NCBI GenBank assembly: GCA_900470095.1 | Contig: UBZM01000007.1 | Location: 1-42,598, forward strand | DNA: 42,598 nucleotides | Source: Hyphomicrobiales bacterium | GTDB lineage: Bacteria > Pseudomonadota > Alphaproteobacteria > Rhizobiales > Beijerinckiaceae | Direction of reading: 5' to 3' | Shown here: positions 36,018 through 42,598 of the stretch, piece by piece | Layout of the letters: the number at the start of each line of letters is the position of its first letter | Position numbering within the stretch: position 1 is the first letter of the stretch | The notes under the pieces: generated by a model | Database searches by the model: none | The model's input: the letters and a program-made list of their open reading frames with translations, nothing else | Told to the model about the DNA's origin: nothing | Translations under genes and position numbers: made by a program

Positions 36018-36311
36018 TTGAAGGTGGTTGTTTAGGCACAGACTGAAGACGGCGCAAGCGGCGAGATGGCCATTGTCCAGCGCTTCGTCCAAGGTAGGGC
36101 CGGAGCGCCCGCGCAGGGACCGGCCGGAAAGCTACAGTTGATCGTCGAACCACTGTTGCATTCGCGCAGCAATCCCTATTTGACAGCGCTGTCGTGCTGA
36201 ACCACTTTCGCGCGCAATTCCGAACCTGACCCCGGGCGCCCAGCGCCAAGCCAGGCCGGACCGGCACGGTGCGTGCTGGCCCTGCCCCTTTGTCATGAGA
36301 CTTTAGCTGCC

Positions 36312-39008
36312 ATGAAGCTCCTCGTCGTCGAGTCGCCGGCCAAGGCCAAGACGATCAACAAGTACCTGGGCTCCGATTACGAGGTCATCGCCTCGTTCGG
36401 GCATATTCGCGACTTGCCCGCGAAGGACGGCTCGGTTGATCCCGAGGACGACTTCAAGATGCTCTGGGAAATCGAGGGGCGCGGCGCCAAGCAGGTCGCG
36501 GAGATCGCGAGGGCCGCCAAGGGGGCCGAGAAGATCATTCTCGCAACCGACCCGGATCGCGAGGGCGAGGCGATTTCCTGGCACGTGCTGGAAGCGCTGA
36601 ACCAGAAGCGCGCCATCAAGGGCATTCCGGTCGAGCGCGTGACCTTCAACGCCGTGACCAAGGATGCGGTGCAGAAGGCGCTCGCCAACCCGCGCCAGAT
36701 CGATCAGGCATTGGTCGATGCCTATCTGGCGCGCCGCGCACTGGACTATCTCGTCGGCTTCACCCTGTCTCCGGTGCTCTGGCGCAAGCTGCCCGGCGCC
36801 CGCTCGGCCGGTCGCGTCCAGTCGGTGGCTCTGCGCCTCGTCTGCGAGCGCGAACGCGAGATCGAAGCCTTCAGGGCCCGGGAATACTGGTCGCTGGTCG
36901 CGACGCTCGCGACCGATACCGGCGCGACCTTCGACTCCCGCCTGGTCGGCGCCGACGGCAAGAAGATCGCCCGGCTCGACATCGGCACCGGGGCGGAAGC
37001 CGAAGCCTTCAAGGCGGCGCTGGAGACTGCCCTCTTCAACGTGGCCCAGGTCGAGGCCAAGCCGGTCAAGCGCCACCCATACCCGCCTTTCCAGACCTCG
37101 ACGCTGCAGCAGGAAGCCTCGCGCAAGCTCGGCATGGCACCTGCCCGCACCATGCAGGTGGCGCAGCGGCTCTATGAAGGCGTCGACATCGGCGGCGAGA
37201 CCGTCGGTCTCATCACCTATATGCGAACCGATGGCGTCGACATGGACGGCAGCGCCATCACGGCTGCCCGCAGTGTCATCGGCAAGGAGTTCGGTGCGGC
37301 CTATGTGCCGAGCGCGCCCCGCAAATATACGGTCAAGGCCAAGAACGCGCAGGAAGCCCACGAGGCCATCCGCCCGACCGATCTCGGCCGGCTGCCGGCG
37401 ATGGTCGTGCGCCATCTCGAACCCGAACAGGCAAAGCTCTACGAACTGATCTGGAAACGGACCATCGCGAGCCAGATGGAATCGGCCTCGCTGGAGCGCA
37501 CGACGGTGGACGTCGCCGCCAAGGTCGGTTCGCGCCATCTGGAGCTGCGTGCCACCGGCCAGGTCGTGCTCTTCGACGGCTTCCTGACGCTCTATCAGGA
37601 GAGCCGCGACGACGAAGAGGATGAGGACAGCAAGAAGCTGCCGCCGATGAAGGCCGGGGACGGACTGGAAAAGCGCGCCATCGCCGCCGACCAGCACTTC
37701 ACCGAGCCGCCGCCGCGCTTCTCCGAGGCGAGCCTGGTCAAGCGCATGGAAGAGCTCGGCATCGGCCGACCTTCGACCTATGCCGCGACGCTGGCTACGC
37801 TGCGCGACCGCGAATATGTCCGCATCGAGAAGAAGCGACTGGTGCCCGAGGACAAGGGCATGCTGGTCACAGCTTTCCTTGAGAGCTTCTTCGGGCGCTA
37901 TGTCGAGTTCGATTTCACGGCGAGCCTGGAAGAGAAGCTCGACCGCGTCTCAAATGCCGAGATCGACTGGAAGGCGCTGCTGCGCGAGTTCTGGGAGGAG
38001 TTTACCCAGGCCATCGCCGGGACCAAGGATCTGCGCGTCACCGAGGTGCTGGAAGCGCTGAACGGCGTCCTGGGAGAACACATCTTCCCGGCGCGCGGCG
38101 ATGGCGGCGATCCGCGCACCTGCCCGACCTGTGGCACGGGCCAGCTCTCGCTGAAGCTTGGCAAGTTCGGCGCCTTTGTCGGCTGCTCCAACTACCCGGA
38201 ATGCCGCTACACCCGGCCGCTGACCGTTCCGGCCAATGACGGCGAGGCTACTGCCGAGGGGGGCCAGGGCGCACCTGGCGTGCGCGTCCTTGGCAAGGAT
38301 CCGGTCACCGAACAGGATGTGACGCTGCGTGACGGTCGTTTCGGCCCCTATGTCCAGCTCGGCGAGGGCGAGAAGCCGAAGCGCCAGAGCCTGCCCAAGG
38401 GCATGAGCGCGGCTGCTGTCGATCTCGACAAGGCGCTGGCACTGCTTGCACTGCCCAAGGAGGTAGCGAAGCATCCGGAAAGCGGCGAGCCGATCCTGGT
38501 CGGCATCGGTCGCTACGGCCCCTATGTCCAGCACGGCAAGACCTACGCCAATATCGACAAGGATGATGACGTCCTCGCGCTTGGCGGCAACCGCGCCATC
38601 GACCTTATCGTCGCCAAGGAAAGCGGTGCGGGCGGAGGACGGTTCGGACGGGGAGCGGCGGTACCCGGACGGGAGCTCGGCGAGCATCCTGCTGGCGGCA
38701 AGCTCGTCGTGCGCGCCGGCAAATACGGCCCCTATGTCAATTGGGGCAAGGTCAACGCGACCCTGCCGAAGGCGATGACACAGGAAAGCCTGACGCTCGA
38801 ACAGGCGGTAGAACTCGTCAACGCCAAGGCCGAAGCCGGCGGCGTGAAGGGCGGAGCCAAGGCGGGCGCCAAGACGAAGCATCCAAGCGCGGCGAAAGCG
38901 CCAGCCAAAACGCCAGCCAAGAAGGCTGCCGGCAAGACTGCGGCCAGCAAGACAGCAGCCAAGGCTGCGCCGAAGTCGAAAGCCAAGTCCAAGGCCGCCG
39001 AGGGCTGA
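36312..39008 (+). CDS. topA: DNA topoisomerase I
   Basis: 898-residue type IA topoisomerase that relaxes negative supercoils. Toprim domain: LLVVESPAKAKTINKYLG and ILATDPDREGEAISWH. Active Tyr303 in LITYMRTDG, then RPSTYAATLATL. One C4 zinc finger near 600-625 (CPTCGTGQLSLKLGKFGAFVGCSNYPECRY) is followed by three repeated GxYGPYVxxG units (RFGPYVQLGEG, RYGPYVQHGKTY, KYGPYVNWGKVN) and a Lys/Ala-rich tail of about 60 residues likely to bind DNA. ATG 36312 was chosen at the family start MKLLVVESPAKAKT; the upstream in-frame extension to 36273 is not conserved. Confidence 0.97.
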   Translation: MKLLVVESPAKAKTINKYLGSDYEVIASFGHIRDLPAKDGSVDPEDDFKMLWEIEGRGAKQVAEIARAAKGAEKIILATDPDREGEAISWHVLEALNQKRAIKGIPVERVTFNAVTKDAVQKALANPRQIDQALVDAYLARRALDYLVGFTLSPVLWRKLPGARSAGRVQSVALRLVCEREREIEAFRAREYWSLVATLATDTGATFDSRLVGADGKKIARLDIGTGAEAEAFKAALETALFNVAQVEAKPVKRHPYPPFQTSTLQQEASRKLGMAPARTMQVAQRLYEGVDIGGETVGLITYMRTDGVDMDGSAITAARSVIGKEFGAAYVPSAPRKYTVKAKNAQEAHEAIRPTDLGRLPAMVVRHLEPEQAKLYELIWKRTIASQMESASLERTTVDVAAKVGSRHLELRATGQVVLFDGFLTLYQESRDDEEDEDSKKLPPMKAGDGLEKRAIAADQHFTEPPPRFSEASLVKRMEELGIGRPSTYAATLATLRDREYVRIEKKRLVPEDKGMLVTAFLESFFGRYVEFDFTASLEEKLDRVSNAEIDWKALLREFWEEFTQAIAGTKDLRVTEVLEALNGVLGEHIFPARGDGGDPRTCPTCGTGQLSLKLGKFGAFVGCSNYPECRYTRPLTVPANDGEATAEGGQGAPGVRVLGKDPVTEQDVTLRDGRFGPYVQLGEGEKPKRQSLPKGMSAAAVDLDKALALLALPKEVAKHPESGEPILVGIGRYGPYVQHGKTYANIDKDDDVLALGGNRAIDLIVAKESGAGGGRFGRGAAVPGRELGEHPAGGKLVVRAGKYGPYVNWGKVNATLPKAMTQESLTLEQAVELVNAKAEAGGVKGGAKAGAKTKHPSAAKAPAKTPAKKAAGKTAASKTAAKAAPKSKAKSKAAEG

Positions 39009-39032
39009 CCCTCAGCGTGCTCTCGCAGGCAA

Positions 39033-39060
39033 CTCTCCCCTTCAACCTCTGGAGGGAGAG
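39033..39060 (+). terminator. Hairpin after topA (first)
   Basis: CTCTCCC (39033-39039) pairs with GGGAGAG (39054-39060) across 14 nt, 24 nt past the topA stop. No T run. Such CCTCTCCC/GGGAGAGG hairpins are frequent gene-end structures in Rhizobiales. Confidence 0.45.
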
Positions 39061-39103
39061 GCTGGACAGGTCTATCGCGGCGAGGGTTCGGCGCGGCTAC
39101 CGC

Positions 39104-39130
39104 GCCCTATGGACGTTGCTCCCATAGGGC
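39104..39130. terminator. Hairpin between convergent topA and the DUF2778 gene (second)
   Basis: GCCCTATGG (39104-39112) is the exact reverse complement of CCATAGGGC (39122-39130), loop 9 nt. It could end transcripts from either side; no strong T run. Confidence 0.45.
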
Positions 39131-39274
39131 CGGTGCCGTTCTTGATGTCGATAGGCTGTCTGGTCCAGGATCGACGCGGCTGCCCCCTGGAAGAGCGGCC
39201 AGCCTGGGTCGGCACAGCGCGGCGACCGCTTGCATTCGTTGGCGCGTTGGGGGACGCGGGCCGCCAAGGCCAGC

Positions 39275-40342
39275 CTACATGCTGGCGACAACGACCAGGC
39301 GTTTGACCTCGCCCCTGAGATAGGCCTGCAGGAACTTGTCGTAGTCCTTGAACGAGACGCATCCGTTCGAATCGCCCCTCGGTCCGAGGAGGTAGGTATG
39401 CGCCAACAAGCCAGCGCGGCCGTGGATGGCGCCGCTGCCCCCGACCGGGTGGAGCCGGATGGCCCGCACGCCGTGGAAAAGAGCCTCGCGCTCCTTCAGA
39501 TCGTAGATATGCGGCGGCGTGACTCCCTGCATCCTCACATGCGCGAAGCGTGGGTCGTCCATCTTATCGCCGAGGCCGGAATGCGCCTCGAGCCGGTCGC
39601 CGTTCGGCATGTACACCATGCGCGCCGAGATATCGTAGATGGCTGTCGCCTGGGCCGAAACTCCCGCCGATGGCAGCGTCGGGCTCAGCCTCCTGCCACG
39701 GCTCCTGTCGACGACATCGTCCTCCGGCGCCGCATAGGCGAGAGCTGGCCCCGATGAGCGCTGCACCCCAAAGATCTTCGCGAAGAACGAGCGGTTATCC
39801 GCGGCTGTCGGCGCGGCCGGAACGGCGGCTGTCCGTGTCCTCCGCAGGGCCTGACGCTCGGCCACGCGGGGCGTCTCCGGATCAGCGGGCAGACGAAGCT
39901 CGGACGGGCGTGGCACCGGAAGGGGCGTCATCTGAGCGAGCTTGGACGGTTCCTGCGGTTGCGGCTCCGGCAGAACGATTTCCGGTTCGACGGCCGGAGC
40001 CGGCGGCTCGACGGGGTCGGCGGAGGGAGCCGCAGCGGACTGGAAGCCGGCGGCCAGGGGAGAGTTCTCGCCAAGGGTGAGTGGAGCAGGCCCGAGCGAA
40101 TACCCGGGATCCAGGAGCGGATCGTAGCGTCGGCTGGAGGCGATCACGACGGGTTCCAGCACGGGGGCGAGTTCTCGCACGGCTGAGACGATCGGCTGAG
40201 TGTCCTTCTGCGCCCAGAAGCCGGCTGCGGCGCTCAGGCCCAGGGTCGCGACGACGAAGGCAATTCGGGAGAAGCGGATCCTGTGCCGGCGATTGCGCGC
40301 ACGAGGGGCGAGGCCAGCAATCGGACCGGACGAAAAACTCAT
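39275..40342 (-). CDS. DUF2778 (Tlde1-like) exported protein, putative L,D-transpeptidase fold
   Basis: 355 residues. A basic N-terminus and one transmembrane helix at about 27-45 (IAFVVATLGLSAAAGFWA) precede a long Pro/Glu/Ala-rich linker through the periplasm (PVEPPAPAVEPEIVLPEPQPQEP) and a C-terminal domain from about 230. That domain has MVYMPNGDRLEAHSGLGDKMDDPRF and the H...G..S.GC active-site pattern in HTYLLGPRGDSNGCVSF. DUF2778 is related to the Salmonella type VI effector Tlde1, which cuts and exchanges peptidoglycan tetrapeptides. Here a membrane anchor and no secretion-system genes suggest a resident wall enzyme. Start ATG 40342. Confidence 0.82.
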   Translation of the reverse strand: MSFSSGPIAGLAPRARNRRHRIRFSRIAFVVATLGLSAAAGFWAQKDTQPIVSAVRELAPVLEPVVIASSRRYDPLLDPGYSLGPAPLTLGENSPLAAGFQSAAAPSADPVEPPAPAVEPEIVLPEPQPQEPSKLAQMTPLPVPRPSELRLPADPETPRVAERQALRRTRTAAVPAAPTAADNRSFFAKIFGVQRSSGPALAYAAPEDDVVDRSRGRRLSPTLPSAGVSAQATAIYDISARMVYMPNGDRLEAHSGLGDKMDDPRFAHVRMQGVTPPHIYDLKEREALFHGVRAIRLHPVGGSGAIHGRAGLLAHTYLLGPRGDSNGCVSFKDYDKFLQAYLRGEVKRLVVVASM

Positions 40343-40742
40343 GCGTCGTACTCTCGGGATACTCTGGTACTCTTCCCGCCTCCGACGCGCGGCAACACCC
40401 TCCCCGCTCACGCAGACTCATCACGATGAGCCGCAAGCAGGCCGGCTTGCTGTCCCGATCTTCAGTGCTGGGAAACCCTAACTGTGTTCGATCTTGATTA
40501 AGCGCGCGTTTGGTTAATCATGAATGAAGCTGAAACATGTTTTTTGAAGTGCGACCCTTTGGCGCGTGGGAAGCGCAGTCCCTTCGGAAAGCACTGCGGC
40601 GGGCCCCGTATCTAACGACAGGGAGAGAAGCTGGGGCGTTGCGTGGCCCGCTCCGTCCGAGCTGTGTTTCACGAGGCGTTAACTCTGCCCAGATACGCCT
40701 TCAGCAGCACCGTCCCTTCCGAAATAGTAGCCGTAACTGTCG
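40343..40742. other. Divergent intergenic region with AT-rich promoter zone
   Basis: 400 bases between two divergent genes. The patch at about 40480-40535 is AT-rich and contains GATTAA (40496-40501) facing TTAATC (40514-40519) with a 12-nt spacer, a possible regulatory site; the TTAA spacing does not fit the CtrA TTAA-N7-TTAA rule. The 72-codon frame at 40537 has shadow-like composition. No gene supported. Confidence 0.45.
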
Positions 40743-42598
40743 ATGCGTAAGTTGAAACTCTATCCGCAACGTATCGACGGAAACGACGATCATTGCCCGA
40801 CATCCGTACCCCGCAGCGCTGACGAGAGGGCCCCAAGGCACGTCCCTCACGGCCTTCGCGCTCAGCTGCCCGCGTCGCCGGTCATCACTCCCGTGCATCG
40901 AGCGCCGGAGCCTGACGCAGCGCCCAGTCGCGTGCGCTACACCCGCACGCCGGACCATCTCCTGCGGAAGGTCTGGGGTGGACTGGAGGCTGCGACAACA
41001 CCCACGGAGGACGTCGACACGGTCCTTGAGGCCAAGGTCGAGATCGGTCCATGCGACGCGATCCCGCCTGCCGACGAAGACCATGTGAGTTTCCAAGAGG
41101 CCGCGCCGGAAGTAGCTACGCCGGAAGTGATGGAGATCGTTCCCGCCGAGAACGAGGCGGATGACGATCTCCAGCTCTATGCGAATATCTCGGATCACGC
41201 CTTCTGGGATCTCGGGTCGATCCCCACCGAAGCCATGTCCAGCCCCGCGCCAGAGGCGACGTGGGAGGAACCAGCGACGCTTCGGCACCGGGACTATGCC
41301 GAGGACGCTCTCCCCTCAGCCGAGAGCGCGGACACTGACGCAGTTCCTGCTCTTCCGGGCAGCGACGTACCCCTGAGCGTCATTCCCAGCTCCGCTCCGG
41401 CCCTGAGGTGGTCGCAAACCTATACGGTCAAGCTCCAGCTCGGAGGTGCCGCATGGTCCAAGGCCGACATCGCTCTCGGCATGCCGGCGTCCGGCGAAAG
41501 CCCCTCCCATACCGCGCCCCACGTGGCGCAAGCCGTCCTGCCTGCAGCGAAGCCGGAAAGCGAGCCTGAGCCAATCCGGAATGGCGGGGCCGACGAACCT
41601 GCCAGCGTCGATCGTCAGGCAAGGCGACGCAAGGCGCTGCCTGCGCCCGCACTCATCATGCAGACGGGCGTCTTCGAGCTGCCGCCGCTGAGCTATCTTG
41701 CCGAGCCGAAGACCCAGCCCGAGGCGGCGGTCTCGACCGAGACCCTGCAACAGAATGCGGGATTGCTCGAAGGGGTGCTCGAGGATTTCAACATACGCGG
41801 CGAGATCGTCCAGGCCTGTCCCGGCCCTGTCGTCACGCTCTACGAGCTCGAGCCGGCGCCGGGCATCAAGTCGTCGCGGGTGATCTCGCTGGCTGACGAC
41901 ATCGCCCGCTCGATGAGCGCGATCTCGGCGCGTGTCGCCGTCGTCCAGGGCAAGAACGCGATCGGCATCGAACTGCCCAATGCCAAGCGCGAGACCGTCT
42001 TCCTGCGCGAGCTGCTCGCCAGCCAGGATTTCGAATCGACCAAGCACAAGCTGGCGCTCTGCCTCGGCAAGACCATCGGCGGCGAGCCGGTGATCGCCGA
42101 TCTCGCCCGCATGCCGCATCTGCTCGTCGCCGGCACCACAGGCTCGGGCAAGTCGGTCGCGATCAACACCATGATCCTGTCGATCCTCTACCGGCTGACG
42201 CCCGCACAGTGCCGGCTGATCATGGTCGATCCCAAGATGCTCGAGCTCTCCGTCTATGACGGCATCCCGCATCTGCTCACCCCCGTCGTCACCGACCCGA
42301 AGAAGGCGGTGGTCGCGCTGAAATGGGCGGTGCGCGAGATGGAGGAGCGCTACAAGAAGATGTCCAAGCTCGGTGTGCGCAACATCGACGGCTTCAATGT
42401 CCGGGTCGGCGAGGCCCTGGCTGCCGGCGAGATCATCACCCGCACCGTGCAGACCGGCTTCGACAAGCATTCCGGCGAGGCGATCTACGAAGAAGAGGTG
42501 ATGGATCTGGGCCCCCTGCCCTATATCGTCGTCATCGTCGACGAGATGGCCGACCTGATGATGGTCGCCGGCAAGGAGATCGAGGGCACGATCCAGCG
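40743..42598 (+). CDS. ftsK: FtsK/SpoIIIE-type DNA translocase without N-terminal membrane domain (5' part, cut by window end)
   Basis: 618 codons are visible, open at the window end. Residues 1 to about 305 are acidic, Pro/Ala/Glu-rich and probably disordered, with no transmembrane helices, unlike standard FtsK with four. From about 318 the translocase begins: LPPLSYLAEP, LEGVLEDFNIRGEIVQACPGPVVTLYELEPAPGIKSSRV, Walker A GTTGSGKS (464-471), MVDPKMLELSVYDGIPHLLTPVVTDPKKA, and Walker B YIVVIVDEMADLMM. An in-frame TAA at 40734 bounds the start; ATG 40743 is the first candidate but has no clear ribosome site, so a later start is possible. Likely a second, soluble FtsK acting in chromosome handling. 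Confidence 0.85.
   Translation, partial: MRKLKLYPQRIDGNDDHCPTSVPRSADERAPRHVPHGLRAQLPASPVITPVHRAPEPDAAPSRVRYTRTPDHLLRKVWGGLEAATTPTEDVDTVLEAKVEIGPCDAIPPADEDHVSFQEAAPEVATPEVMEIVPAENEADDDLQLYANISDHAFWDLGSIPTEAMSSPAPEATWEEPATLRHRDYAEDALPSAESADTDAVPALPGSDVPLSVIPSSAPALRWSQTYTVKLQLGGAAWSKADIALGMPASGESPSHTAPHVAQAVLPAAKPESEPEPIRNGGADEPASVDRQARRRKALPAPALIMQTGVFELPPLSYLAEPKTQPEAAVSTETLQQNAGLLEGVLEDFNIRGEIVQACPGPVVTLYELEPAPGIKSSRVISLADDIARSMSAISARVAVVQGKNAIGIELPNAKRETVFLRELLASQDFESTKHKLALCLGKTIGGEPVIADLARMPHLLVAGTTGSGKSVAINTMILSILYRLTPAQCRLIMVDPKMLELSVYDGIPHLLTPVVTDPKKAVVALKWAVREMEERYKKMSKLGVRNIDGFNVRVGEALAAGEIITRTVQTGFDKHSGEAIYEEEVMDLGPLPYIVVIVDEMADLMMVAGKEIEGTIQ

Noticed and set aside
40496..40519. CtrA-type binding site
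   Set aside because: The two TTAA pieces are 12 nt apart, not 7, and no other consensus bases match.
41316..42470. 384-codon minus-strand open frame at the right end
   Set aside because: Antisense to the FtsK motor domain, whose Walker motifs are plain on the plus strand.
1..42598. CRISPR arrays, insertion sequences, prophage genes, toxin-antitoxin pairs
   Set aside because: I saw no regularly spaced repeats, transposases, integrases or phage proteins. The only dispersed repeat is the diverged pair behind selD and comC.

Overview
The window is high-GC chromosomal DNA from an alphaproteobacterium, most likely a Hyphomicrobiales (Rhizobiales) member and possibly Bosea-like. That placement rests on gene content, protein style and neighbourhoods read by eye (pyrB / pseudo-dihydroorotase / plsY / dprA next to topA, an Hsp20-Lon pair, a DUF2778-type protein, Tyr/Gly-rich secreted proteins). 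No database search was possible.

Left part (1-7.4 kb). A minus-strand amidase is followed by a gene-poor 1.2 kb stretch, an hsp20-lon stress operon, and two single-pass membrane proteins of unknown function that share the N-terminal start MSFG.

Selenocysteine island (about 7.8-21.6 kb). A plus-strand run encodes a Tat-exported, molybdenum/tungsten-type formate dehydrogenase of the FdoGHI/FdnGHI class, the chaperone FdhE, SelA, a Sel1-repeat protein, SelB, tRNA-Sec (selC) and two small unknown proteins. fdoG is one gene with an in-frame UGA at 8586-8588, read as Sec200. The SECIS hairpin behind it has the bulged U and loop G-U at positions 17, 23 and 24 counted from the UGA, as in E. coli. 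Facing it on the minus strand is a redoxin - Tat transglutaminase - selD operon. The window therefore carries the whole Sec-decoding trait together with one selenoprotein. The strangest point is that the selB reading frame has no stop before selC. It runs through the complete tRNA-Sec and stops 7 nt beyond it, and a perfect 19-bp inverted repeat lies 6 nt before the tRNA.

Sulfolactate island (about 22.0-28.6 kb). suyA-suyB-suyZ-slcC-comC run on the minus strand, divergent from a GntR regulator (suyR) and a TTT-type binding protein (slcH). A perfect 14-bp palindrome sits just before suyR. Together they would epimerise sulfolactate through sulfopyruvate, cleave (R)-sulfolactate to pyruvate and sulfite, and export a sulfur oxyanion.

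Housekeeping part (28.6-42.6 kb). This holds ruvX, two Tyr/Gly-rich secreted proteins, an AEC transporter, a small conserved-looking protein, dprA, plsY, a dihydroorotase-like gene lacking the HxH metal motif, pyrB, topA, a DUF2778/L,D-transpeptidase-like protein, and the 5' part of an ftsK-type translocase with no membrane domain, cut by the window end.
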